From positions 59,929 through 123,928 of the forward strand of contig DASWNX010000008.1 in assembly GCA_036399055.1 (NCBI GenBank): DNA of 64,000 nt, written 5' to 3'. Both the position numbers and the translations under genes were made by a program. The notes below the pieces were generated by a model that saw only the letters and a program-made list of their open reading frames with translations, did not search any database and had not been told where the DNA came from. Source of the DNA: Jatrophihabitans sp. GTDB taxonomy: Bacteria; Actinomycetota; Actinomycetes; Mycobacteriales; Jatrophihabitantaceae. Shown here one piece after another: positions 27,901 through 35,152 of the stretch (within the stretch, counting starts at the first letter, position 1; every line of letters begins with the position of its first letter).

Positions 27901-29216
27901 GCGCGTTGTCGCAGGTCCCCGGGTTGGCCAAGGCCGCGAAGCCGAAGAAGCTCGCCTTCTCCGAGCGGGTGCTGGCCTCCGGTCTGCGGGTGGTGGCGAT
28001 TCGCCGCCCCACCGTTCCCATGGTGGAGGTCCGGCTGCGGATCCCGTTCTTCTCCGCCAAGGAGCACCATCTGGCCCAGTCCTCCCTGCTGGCAGGCACG
28101 ATCCGCACCGGCACCGCCGAGCACGACCGGGCGGCGCTGGCGATCGCGCTGGGTGATCTGGGCGCGGAGCTGTCGGTCGGCCTGGACCCTGACCGGCTGC
28201 AACTGTCTGCCTCGGCGATCGCGGCCGGCCTGCCGGCGCTGCTGGAGCTGTACGCCGAAATCCTCAACTCGGCCAGCTACCCCAACGCCGAGGTCGACGG
28301 CGAGCGCGGCCGGCTGCTGGAGCGGATCACCATGTCCCGGTCCCAAGCCGGCGTGATCGCCGGTGAGGCGCTGGCCGACCGGATGTCGCCCGGGCACCCC
28401 TATGGCCGGACCCTGCCGGCTGAGCAGAGCGTCGCCGCCACCACGGCGGCCCAACTGCGGCGCCTGCACGCGAGCCTGGTGCGCCCGCAGGGCTCCCTGC
28501 TGGTCATCGTCGGCGACATCTCCCCGGCGCGCGCGCTGGACGCGGCCGAGTCGGCGCTGCAGGGCTGGAGCGGCGCCGCGCCGGCCGCCAAAGCCGCCCC
28601 GCTGCCGCCGCTCACCGAGCGCCCGCTGCTGATCATGAACCGGCCCGGCTCGGTGCAGACCGCCTTCCGGTTCGCCGGCGCCGGCCTGCCAAGACAGGAC
28701 GAGCGCTATCCGGCGCTGCAGCTGGCGAACCTGATCTTCGGCGGCTACTTCTCCTCCCGGTGGGTGGAGAACATCAGGGAGCGCAAGGGCTACTCCTACT
28801 CACCGCGCAGCGCGCTGGACCACTCGGCGCTGCGCTCGAGCGTGACCATCACCGCCGACGTGGCCACCGAGGTCACCACGCCCGCCCTGCTGGAGACGCT
28901 GTACGAGCTGGGCCGGATGGCCTCGACCCCGGTCGCCGAGGCCGAGCTGGAGTCGGTGCGCCAGTACGCCATCGGCGTCCTGGCGCTGTCGACGGCCACC
29001 CAGTCAGGGCTGGCCTCCACGGCGGCCTCGCTGCTGGGCACCGGGGTCGAGCTGGAGTGGCTCAGCAGCCACCCGGCCAGGCTGGCCGGTGTCACGGTGG
29101 CCGAGGTGGCCGAGGTGGCCGCCGAGTTCCTGGCGCCGCGCAAGCTGATCGGTGTCGCGGTCGGTGACGCCAGCGCCATCACAGCCGGCCTGGCGGGCAT
29201 AGTGGAGGTCGAGTGA
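27897..29216 (+). CDS. M16 family peptidase, inactive partner subunit
   Basis: 439 residues. It has the M16 fold sequence pattern but no HxxEH: the matching place reads FFSAKEHHLAQSSLLAGT. The Arg/Tyr substrate-binding motif is kept (RERKGYSYSPRSAL). Such pairs of catalytic and Arg/Tyr-bearing chains form one heterodimeric peptidase. The pair is followed 3 nt later by nudC in the same frame. Confidence 0.88.
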   Translation: MSALSQVPGLAKAAKPKKLAFSERVLASGLRVVAIRRPTVPMVEVRLRIPFFSAKEHHLAQSSLLAGTIRTGTAEHDRAALAIALGDLGAELSVGLDPDRLQLSASAIAAGLPALLELYAEILNSASYPNAEVDGERGRLLERITMSRSQAGVIAGEALADRMSPGHPYGRTLPAEQSVAATTAAQLRRLHASLVRPQGSLLVIVGDISPARALDAAESALQGWSGAAPAAKAAPLPPLTERPLLIMNRPGSVQTAFRFAGAGLPRQDERYPALQLANLIFGGYFSSRWVENIRERKGYSYSPRSALDHSALRSSVTITADVATEVTTPALLETLYELGRMASTPVAEAELESVRQYAIGVLALSTATQSGLASTAASLLGTGVELEWLSSHPARLAGVTVAEVAEVAAEFLAPRKLIGVAVGDASAITAGLAGIVEVE

Positions 29217-29219
29217 TCC

Positions 29220-30173
29220 TTGGTCGCTGACCGGCCGGCGCGCGACCCCTGGGCGGTGCCCGACATCCCCATCCTGGCGCGCTCGGCACATGATCGGATC
29301 GCCCACCGCCGCGCCGACGAGGACTGGTGCGCCGCCGCCTGGCAGAACCCGGCCAGCCGGGTGCTGCGGCTCTCCCGATCCGGGACCGCCCCGGTGCAGT
29401 CCGACGGTGGGGCGTTGCGGTTCGCCAGCCCGGCCGAGGTCGAGCACGACGGCATCCGGGTGCTGCTGGGCGCTGTCGGGGACGTGGCCTATCTCGCGGT
29501 GCTCACGAGCCAGGACGTCGACGAGCCGGACTGGCTGGGCCTGCGCCAGCTGGCCACCGAGCTGACCGACCTCGACGTCGGGCTGCTCACCACCGCGGTG
29601 GCGTTGCAGGCCTGGCATCAGGGGCACCGGCACTGCCCACGCTGTGGCGCGGTGACCGAGGTGAGCAAGGCGGGCTGGAGCAGGAGCTGTCCGGTGGACT
29701 CCTCAGAGCACTTCCCCCGGACCGACCCGGCCGTGATCGTGCTGGTGCACGACGGCGCCGGCCGGTGCGTGCTGGCCCGTGGTCCGCAGTGGCCGGCCGG
29801 GCGGATGTCGGTGCTGGCCGGATTCGTCGAGGCGGGGGAGTCCGCGGAGGCCGCGATCGCTCGTGAGATCCGCGAAGAGGTCGGCATCGACGTGTGTGAC
29901 GTGGCCTACGTGGCTAGCCAGCCGCATCCGTTCCCCGCCTCGTTGATGCTCGGCTACACCGCGCGGGTGGCAGGCGACACGCGGCTGGTGATCGACGCCG
30001 ACGAGATCGCCGAGGCCGGCTGGTACACCCGTGAGGAAGTCCGCCGCACCAGCGACTGGGGCGCGGAGTCGGAGTCCGTGACCGGCGAGGGGCGTCCGGA
30101 GCTGCGCGGCCTGCCCGGCGCGATGTCGATCGCCAGGCAGCTGATCAACGCCTGGCTGCTCGCCGAGGACTGA
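29220..30173 (+). CDS. nudC: NudC: NAD(H) diphosphatase / NAD-cap remover
   Basis: 317 residues. The only usable start is TTG 29220, 3 nt after the previous stop, with GGAGG 11 nt upstream. Zinc-ribbon part HCPRCGAV and SCPVDSSEHFPRTDP has only three of the usual four Cys. Nudix box GFVEAGESAEAAIAREIREE, and the NudC signature SQPHPFPASLMLGY, with His where Trp is usual. Cleaves NADH/NAD and NAD-capped RNA in the family. Counterpart of Rv3199c. Confidence 0.9.
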   Translation: MVADRPARDPWAVPDIPILARSAHDRIAHRRADEDWCAAAWQNPASRVLRLSRSGTAPVQSDGGALRFASPAEVEHDGIRVLLGAVGDVAYLAVLTSQDVDEPDWLGLRQLATELTDLDVGLLTTAVALQAWHQGHRHCPRCGAVTEVSKAGWSRSCPVDSSEHFPRTDPAVIVLVHDGAGRCVLARGPQWPAGRMSVLAGFVEAGESAEAAIAREIREEVGIDVCDVAYVASQPHPFPASLMLGYTARVAGDTRLVIDADEIAEAGWYTREEVRRTSDWGAESESVTGEGRPELRGLPGAMSIARQLINAWLLAED

Positions 30174-30183
30174 GCCCGCCCGA

Positions 30184-30816
30184 TCACCGCACCGAGACGG
30201 CGGGATGCCGTGGATCGTCGTAACGGATCACCACGTCGGCCAGTCCCACGGGGTCGACGTCGATGTCGTAGCGGTCGAAGGCCGGCAGCGTCCAGCGCCG
30301 GTCTTGGGGAACCTGCCGCTTCCTGGCAGCCCTGCTGAGCGCGAGGTGGACGGTCAGGTCGAAGCTCAGCCCGGCGCCGAGCAGCAACTCGCCGCACACC
30401 AGCAGGACGCCCTGCGCAGGCAGCGGCGCCGGGCTGGCGCGGCTGGCCCGGTTGGTCGCCTCGTCGCGCAGCGCGGGCAGGTAGCAGGCGCCCTCGGCCC
30501 TGGCCAGCGGGCTGAGCACCTCGCGTCGCAGGGCTCCCAGGTCCAGCCAACCGGCGTAGAACGACTCGACGTCGGTCCTGCCGTGCTCGAACCGCAGCGA
30601 GGCGTCGCGGTAGAAGTCCCTGGCGCGCACGAGGCCCACCGGGCGTCCGAGCGCTTGCAGCCCGGTGCGCAGCGCCTCGGTCAGCGGTTCCAGCTCGATC
30701 CAGCCTGGCGCGTCAAGCGCCACCCGCGACGGGTGACTGCCGGGGTGGCGCCTATCCACCAGCTCGGTGAGCTGCTGGGCCAGTGAGTGAGGGGTGACCG
30801 CGGCGTAGCGTCTCAC
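30184..30816 (-). CDS. Uridine-kinase-like protein lacking the P-loop
   Basis: 210 residues from GTG 30816, one nt after the mycoredoxin stop. It resembles actinobacterial proteins annotated as uridine kinases: LRFEHGRTDVESFYAGWLD, LLVCGELLLGAGLSFDLTVH and IRYDDPRHP are typical. At the place of the GxxGxGKT loop stands VALDAPGWIELEP, so ATP binding of the usual kind is lost. Likely a non-kinase paralogue; function unknown. Confidence 0.7.
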   Translation of the reverse strand: MRRYAAVTPHSLAQQLTELVDRRHPGSHPSRVALDAPGWIELEPLTEALRTGLQALGRPVGLVRARDFYRDASLRFEHGRTDVESFYAGWLDLGALRREVLSPLARAEGACYLPALRDEATNRASRASPAPLPAQGVLLVCGELLLGAGLSFDLTVHLALSRAARKRQVPQDRRWTLPAFDRYDIDVDPVGLADVVIRYDDPRHPAVSVR

Positions 30817-30817
30817 C

Positions 30818-31066
30818 TCAGACCAGCGCGGCGAGCTTCTCCTGCACCTGCTGCACGGTCGGGTTGGTCAGCGCCGAGCCGTCGGAGAACTCCACGGTCG
30901 GAACCGTTTGATTGCCCCCGTTGACCTGCATGACGCGCTGGGCCGCGCTCTCGTCCTGCTCGATGTCGACCTCGGTGAAGGTGAGGCCGGCCCGCTCGAG
31001 GCCGTGCTTGAGCCGGACGCAGTATCCGCACCACGGGGTGGTGTACATCGTGAGAGTGGCAGTCAT
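30818..31066 (-). CDS. mrx1: Mycoredoxin 1
   Basis: 82 residues from ATG 31066, chosen for GGAAGG 8 nt upstream and the family's length; an upstream ATG would add 15 residues. TMYTTPWCGYCVRLKHGL carries the CxxC active site at residues 12-15, with TVPTVEFSDG as the cis-Pro glutathione/mycothiol groove. Mycoredoxins reduce mixed disulfides with mycothiol, the actinobacterial thiol. Syntenic with Rv3198A. Confidence 0.92.
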   Translation of the reverse strand: MTATLTMYTTPWCGYCVRLKHGLERAGLTFTEVDIEQDESAAQRVMQVNGGNQTVPTVEFSDGSALTNPTVQQVQEKLAALV

Positions 31067-31170
31067 GCCAGAGCCTTCCGCAGGGGGTAGCCGGGGTTTG
31101 TCTGGATTCAACCGCCGCGACAGCCGCGGATGTTCCCGCGCCTGGGTCGGGACCGACGCGCGCAGTCACC

Positions 31171-31292
31171 CACGGCCTGACTGTCACCCCCCACACGGAC
31201 GGACTGTCGGCCCCACGCCCGACTGTCATGCACGGCCGGACTGTCGGCCCCACGCCCGACTGTCATCCCCACGGCCCGACTTGTCAGCCCCA
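31171..31292. repeat. Repeats between mrx1 and uvrD2, including a perfect 29-bp direct repeat
   Basis: 31201-31229 and 31238-31266 are identical over 29 bp, separated by 8 bp. Around them CGGCCcGACTGTCa-type units recur about six times at roughly 20-bp steps from 31171 to 31292. The array fills the divergent promoter region. Confidence 0.9.
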
Positions 31293-31297
31293 CTTGG

Positions 31298-31303
31298 CAG
31301 GAT
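31298..31303 (+). promoter_or_regulatory. Possible -10 element CAGGAT of uvrD2
   Basis: CAGGAT 6 nt before GTG 31310. Weaker than the other boxes, but at the same distance. Confidence 0.35.
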
Positions 31304-31309
31304 GCAGGG

Positions 31310-33373
31310 GTGACCGCCGCCAGCTCCGCTGAGTACTCCGTCGCTGACGGCCCCCCGGCCGGCTCGGCGGCAGAACGGGTGCTGGCCGGCCTCGACCCCG
31401 AGCAGCGCGCGGCAGCCGAGGCTGTCCGTGGGCCGGTCTGCATCTTGGCCGGCGCCGGAACCGGCAAGACCCGCGCCATCACCCATCGGATCGCCTACGC
31501 GGTGACGGTGGGCGCGGTGCCTGCTGACGCGGTGCTGGCGGTGACCTTCACCGCCCGGGCAGCAGGTGAGTTGCGCACCAGGCTGCGCGCCCTGGGCGCA
31601 GGCGGGGTGCAGGCGCGCACGTTTCACGCGGCCGCGCTGCGGCAGCTCAGCTACTTCGCGCCGCAGATATTGGGTGGCCCGATGCCCGAGGTCGCCAGCA
31701 ATTCGATCCGGTGGGTGTCCCAGGCCGCGAATCGGTTGCGGCTGCGCGTCGACAAGGCAGAACTGCGTGACCTGGCCAGCGAGATCGACTGGGCCAAATC
31801 CTCGCTGATCGCGGCCCAGGACTATCCGAGCGCCGCGGCGAAGGCCAACCGGGGCATCTCGGTGACGCCGGCCCGGGTGGCAGAGGTCTACGCCGGCTAC
31901 GAGGAGGTCAAACGTCACAACAACGAGATCGACTTCTCCGACCTGCTGCTGATCATGGCCGGTGCGCTGGAGGAGATCCCCGAGGTGGCGCGGGCGATCC
32001 GCGCCCAGTACCGCTATTTCGTCATCGACGAGTACCAGGACGTCTCACCGATTCAGCAGCGGCTGCTGGACGCCTGGCTGGGCGGACGCGACGACGTGTG
32101 CGTGGTGGGTGACGCCAACCAGACGATCTACTCCTTCGCCGGGGCGAGACCGTCCTACCTGCTCGACTTCGCCGAACGCTATCCGAATGCCGCCATCGTG
32201 CGGTTGGAGCGTGACTACCGCTCCACCCCGCAGATCGTCGACCTGGCCAATCGGCTGATCAGCGGCGCGCCCGGTGGCCCAGCAGCGCATCTGCGGTTGA
32301 TCGGTCAGCGTCCCGACGGTCCGCAGCCCAGCTTCGCCGAGCATGACGACGAGGTCGCCGAGGCCGAGTCGGTGGCCGCGGCGGCCAAGCGTCTGATCGC
32401 CGAGGGGACGCCGGCGTCCGAGATCGCGGTGCTGTTCCGGATCAACGCCCAGTCCGAGGCCTACGAGCAGGCGCTCACCGAGGCGGGCATCCCGTACGTC
32501 CTGCGCGGGGGTGAGAAGTTCTTCGACCGAGCCGAGGTGCGCCAGGCGCTGGTGTTGCTGCGCGGGGCGGCCCGAGCCGACGACGGCAGCGTGTCGTTGC
32601 CCGAGTCGGTGGCCGAGGTGCTCAGCTCGGTCGGCTGGAACGCCGAGCACCCCCCGCCAGGTGGAGCTGCTCGCGAGCGCTGGGAGTCCCTGGCCGCGCT
32701 GGTCAACCTCGCCGAGCAGTTCAGCGCCGAGCTTCCCGCCGCCCGGCTCGACGAGTTCAACGCCGACCTCGAGCAACGAGCCGCCTCCCAGCACGCCCCC
32801 ACGGTGCAGGGCGTCACTCTGGCGTCCCTGCACTCGGCCAAGGGGCTTGAGTGGGACGCGGTGTTCCTGGTCGGGTTGACCGATCAGACCTTGCCGATCC
32901 AGCACGCCACGACACCTGAGCAGCTGGCCGAGGAACGCCGGCTGTTCTACGTGGGCATCACCCGCGCCCGGCAACGGTTGATGCTGTCCTGGGCGCTGGC
33001 CCGGCATCGGGGGCAGGCCAGGCGGCGGCGGCCCAGCAGATTTCTCGACGGTTTGCGGCCCGGGACGGCCGAGCGCTCCACCGGGCGTTCCGGCGGCTCG
33101 GGCAAGCGGGCCAAGACGAAGGTGCCGGCCGAGGACGCCGCGACGTTCGGACGCCTGCGAGCCTGGCGCAAGAAGCAGGCCGAGGCCCAGGCGGTGCCGG
33201 CCTTCGTGGTGTTCTCCGATGCCACGTTGGTGGCCATCGCCGACCGCGCTCCGGCGAACGAGGCCGAGTTGGCGCAGGTGCCGGGGGTGGGGCCGACCAA
33301 GCTTCAGCGTTATGCCGACGTGGTGTTGGCGGTGCTGGCCGGCCAGGATCCGGACCCGGTCGAGCTGGATTGA
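31310..33373 (+). CDS. uvrD2: UvrD2: SF1 DNA helicase with HRDC domain
   Basis: 687 residues. Walker A LAGAGTGKTRAITHR (about 47-61), VIDEYQDVSPIQQ, GDANQTIYSFAGARPSY, LERDYRSTPQIV, VTLASLHSAKGLEWD and RRLFYVGITRAR form a full UvrD/PcrA motor. Residues about 605-680 are an HRDC domain (RLRAWRKKQAEAQAVPAFVV, VPGVGPTKLQRY). UvrD2 is the essential second UvrD helicase of mycobacteria. It sits upstream of whiB7 as in Rv3198c-Rv3197A. Confidence 0.93.
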   Translation: MTAASSAEYSVADGPPAGSAAERVLAGLDPEQRAAAEAVRGPVCILAGAGTGKTRAITHRIAYAVTVGAVPADAVLAVTFTARAAGELRTRLRALGAGGVQARTFHAAALRQLSYFAPQILGGPMPEVASNSIRWVSQAANRLRLRVDKAELRDLASEIDWAKSSLIAAQDYPSAAAKANRGISVTPARVAEVYAGYEEVKRHNNEIDFSDLLLIMAGALEEIPEVARAIRAQYRYFVIDEYQDVSPIQQRLLDAWLGGRDDVCVVGDANQTIYSFAGARPSYLLDFAERYPNAAIVRLERDYRSTPQIVDLANRLISGAPGGPAAHLRLIGQRPDGPQPSFAEHDDEVAEAESVAAAAKRLIAEGTPASEIAVLFRINAQSEAYEQALTEAGIPYVLRGGEKFFDRAEVRQALVLLRGAARADDGSVSLPESVAEVLSSVGWNAEHPPPGGAARERWESLAALVNLAEQFSAELPAARLDEFNADLEQRAASQHAPTVQGVTLASLHSAKGLEWDAVFLVGLTDQTLPIQHATTPEQLAEERRLFYVGITRARQRLMLSWALARHRGQARRRRPSRFLDGLRPGTAERSTGRSGGSGKRAKTKVPAEDAATFGRLRAWRKKQAEAQAVPAFVVFSDATLVAIADRAPANEAELAQVPGVGPTKLQRYADVVLAVLAGQDPDPVELD

Positions 33374-33463
33374 GCACCGCCGGCGACGAGCCCGGCCCGG
33401 TGCGGCGGCGGCCGATCGGGCTGCTGCTCGGCGGCCCAAAATAAAAGTCGGCGGGTTTTGAAG

Positions 33464-33501
33464 AAAATAGTTTGTGCCGATCCAAGGGGCTCCGCTAGCC
33501 T
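33464..33501 (+). promoter_or_regulatory. whiB7 promoter with AT-rich WhiB7 motif
   Basis: An AT-rich AAAATAG stretch (33464-33470) stands directly before a -35-like TTGTGC (33472-33477); 18 bp later is TAGCCT (33496-33501). WhiB7 with SigA binds an AT-rich motif just upstream of the -35 box and activates its own gene; the layout here fits. Confidence 0.6.
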
Positions 33502-33578
33502 CGCCTACACAACCCCACCATCCACCTTCGCTGCTCGCAGGCAGCCCGCGTCGAGACTCGTAAAGGGAGGCGCCGAAC

Positions 33579-33746
33579 ATGTCCACTAACCCGCTGTTCT
33601 ACGCAGCCGCCGAGTTCGCGGCTGCCTTCGGTGCTGTCCCGACGGGACTGGTGGCTGTTTCGGCCGTCCGCGATCACGGCATCACCGGCACCGAGATGAC
33701 GAAGGACTTCGGTCAGGCTCGCCGACCTCGAAAGACACCGCTCTGA
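33579..33746 (+). CDS. whiB7 leader uORF (55 aa)
   Basis: ATG 33579 with AGGGAGG about 9 nt upstream. The 55-residue peptide starts MSTNPLFYAAAEFAAAFGAV and ends QARRPRKTPL. It lies between the whiB7 promoter and an intrinsic terminator. In mycobacteria and streptomycetes a uORF in this position senses ribosome stalling and controls read-through into whiB7. The stop codon lies inside a small hairpin (33740-33757), so a ribosome at the stop would melt it. Confidence 0.75.
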   Translation: MSTNPLFYAAAEFAAAFGAVPTGLVAVSAVRDHGITGTEMTKDFGQARRPRKTPL

Positions 33747-33810
33747 TTTCGCAGAGCGAGCTCCTCGAGGCCGCGGATTCCCTGACCGGGAACCGCGGCC
33801 TTTGTTATTT
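33740..33810 (+). terminator. whiB7 attenuator: hairpin at uORF stop plus intrinsic terminator
   Basis: Hairpin 1: GCTCTG 33740-33745 with CAGAGC 33752-33757. Hairpin 2: 33768-33776 and 33778-33782 pair with 33788-33801 (14 bp, one bulged A, loop TGACC), then TTTGTTATTT. The second is a classical terminator 100 nt upstream of whiB7. Confidence 0.82.
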
Positions 33811-33912
33811 CCCGGCATCGCGCAGGCACGAGGGGCGCCGATTCGGCTTCTCGCCCACAACTCCAGCAGGACAAGAAATCAGTTTCTACAACGAAGTAGG
33901 AGGTGACCCGAC

Positions 33913-34275
33913 GTGTTCGCCACTGCAACTCTGACTGAGCCGCAGACGCAACCGTGGGTTGTAGCCGAACAGCCGGCTGCTGTCTCGATCTGTGAGCCGT
34001 TGGCTGCCACAGTCGACCCGGCCTTCGGCGCCGACATCGAGGACCTGCCCTGCCGGTCACTCGATGCCGACCTCTGGTTCGCCGAGTCGCCGACCGAGCT
34101 GGAGCAGGCCAAGGCGCTGTGCGTGCAGTGCCCGGTCCGGGCCGGCTGCCTGGCAGGCGCGCTGGACCGCCGTGAGCCCTGGGGCGTCTGGGGTGGCGAG
34201 ATCTTCGATCAGGGAACCGTGATCGCTCGCAAGCGTCCACGGGGGCGGCCACGCAAGAGCGAGGTCGCCGCATGA
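33913..34275 (+). CDS. whiB7: WhiB7 transcription factor
   Basis: 120 residues from GTG 33913 with AGGAGG at 33898-33903. Iron-sulfur ligands C47, C70, C73, C79 (C-x22-C-x2-C-x5-C), the WhiB signature GVWGG at 91-95, and a C-terminal AT-hook KRPRGRPRK (about 107-115), which marks WhiB7 among WhiB proteins. It binds region 4 of SigA and AT-rich promoters to activate intrinsic antibiotic resistance genes. Expression is likely controlled by the upstream uORF and attenuator. Syntenic with Rv3197A beside uvrD2. Confidence 0.93.
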   Translation: MFATATLTEPQTQPWVVAEQPAAVSICEPLAATVDPAFGADIEDLPCRSLDADLWFAESPTELEQAKALCVQCPVRAGCLAGALDRREPWGVWGGEIFDQGTVIARKRPRGRPRKSEVAA

Positions 34276-34355
34276 GAAGGACGTCGCATGAAGGACGTCG
34301 CATGAAGGACGCCGCATGAAGGACGTCGCATGAAGGACGTCGCATGAGAAGGCCG
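34271..34355. repeat. 14-bp tandem repeat after whiB7
   Basis: Units of CATGAAGGACGTCG: four close copies flanked by two CATGAGAAGG variants, from 34271 to about 34355. The first unit overlaps the whiB7 stop codon. Each unit contains an ATG. Confidence 0.9.
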
Positions 34356-34458
34356 TCGCGCAGCGGTGGGTGAGCCTGCCGCTGAGCGCGACGGGTTCAC
34401 CCGCTCGCCACTGGGCGACGGGACTGTTCAGCAATTCCCAGACTTAGGAGTCAGACAG

Positions 34459-34656
34459 ATGTACACGATGTATGAAGCACTTGCCCGAGAACGAACGCAG
34501 GAGCACGCGGCGCTGGCAGCTCAGCACCGGCTGTCCCAGCAACTCGTTCAAGCCCGGCGCTGGCACCGGTTGGCGGCCTACTCCGCTCACCGGGCAGCAC
34601 GCTCCGAGCGTCGGCTGGCCGAGCAGTTGGGGGCCGATTACCAACTGGTCGGCTAG
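34459..34656 (+). CDS. Small basic coiled-coil protein (65 aa)
   Basis: ATG 34459 with AGGAG 8 nt upstream. 65 residues, almost all helix: MYEALARERTQEHAALAAQ then RRWHRLAAYSAHRAARSERR. No membrane helix or Cys. Similar short Arg/Ala-rich proteins starting MY-YE-LAR occur in actinobacteria near WhiB genes, to my memory. Function unknown. Confidence 0.6.
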   Translation: MYTMYEALARERTQEHAALAAQHRLSQQLVQARRWHRLAAYSAHRAARSERRLAEQLGADYQLVG

Positions 34657-34671
34657 CCCGGCCCGTCGGCT

Positions 34672-34770
34672 GGCCGGCCTGGCCGTGGAGCCGGGCCGGC
34701 CTGGCCGTGGAGCCGGACCGGCCTGGCCGTGGAGCCGGCCGGTCTGGCGGTGAGCTGGGCCGGCCTGCCC
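34672..34770. repeat. 21-22-bp tandem repeat, about four copies
   Basis: GGCCGGCCTGGCCGTGGAGCC is repeated with small changes between 34672 and about 34770. Intergenic; no gene covers it. Confidence 0.8.
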
Positions 34771-34897
34771 GACCAAGCGGGCGGCGCGTCGGCGGACCGC
34801 CGTTGAAGTCCGTTGCACCACCGCACTCGCGGTCGCGATTTCCCGTGGCCGCGGTGTGGTGGCTTGGCGTTGTGGTCGCGGCGCGCTGAAATGAGGT

Positions 34898-35077
34898 GTG
34901 ACTCGACCACCGGTGACCTGCCAGCGTTGTGGTCGCACGGCTGAGGCCGCCGAGGGCGATCCGCCGCTGACCTGGGTGCTGGACACCGAAGGTGAGCGGC
35001 GCAGTTGGACCTGCCCGCGGTGCGCTCGCGACAACGTCCGGTCCATGGAGGCCAAGCTTGAGCCGGACTGGTGGTGA
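34898..35077 (+). CDS. Small zinc-ribbon protein (59 aa)
   Basis: GTG 34898 to TGA 35077. Two CxxC pairs, TCQRCGRTAE (C8, C11) and WTCPRCARDNV (C39, C42), frame PLTWVLDTEGERRSW, and the end is LEPDWW. This is a conserved actinobacterial mini zinc ribbon, to my memory. Function unknown. It lies tail to tail with the ABC1 kinase gene. Confidence 0.7.
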   Translation: MTRPPVTCQRCGRTAEAAEGDPPLTWVLDTEGERRSWTCPRCARDNVRSMEAKLEPDWW

Positions 35078-35152
35078 CGCCCGTAGCCGCGCGGGCCACC
35101 TGCGTGAGGCGTGACCGGCGGCGCACTGGCTACCGGCGTGACCGGGCCGGGC

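Noticed and set aside
34271-34355. CRISPR array
   Set aside because: Units are directly adjacent, without spacers, and no cas genes are near; the same holds for the other tandem repeats.
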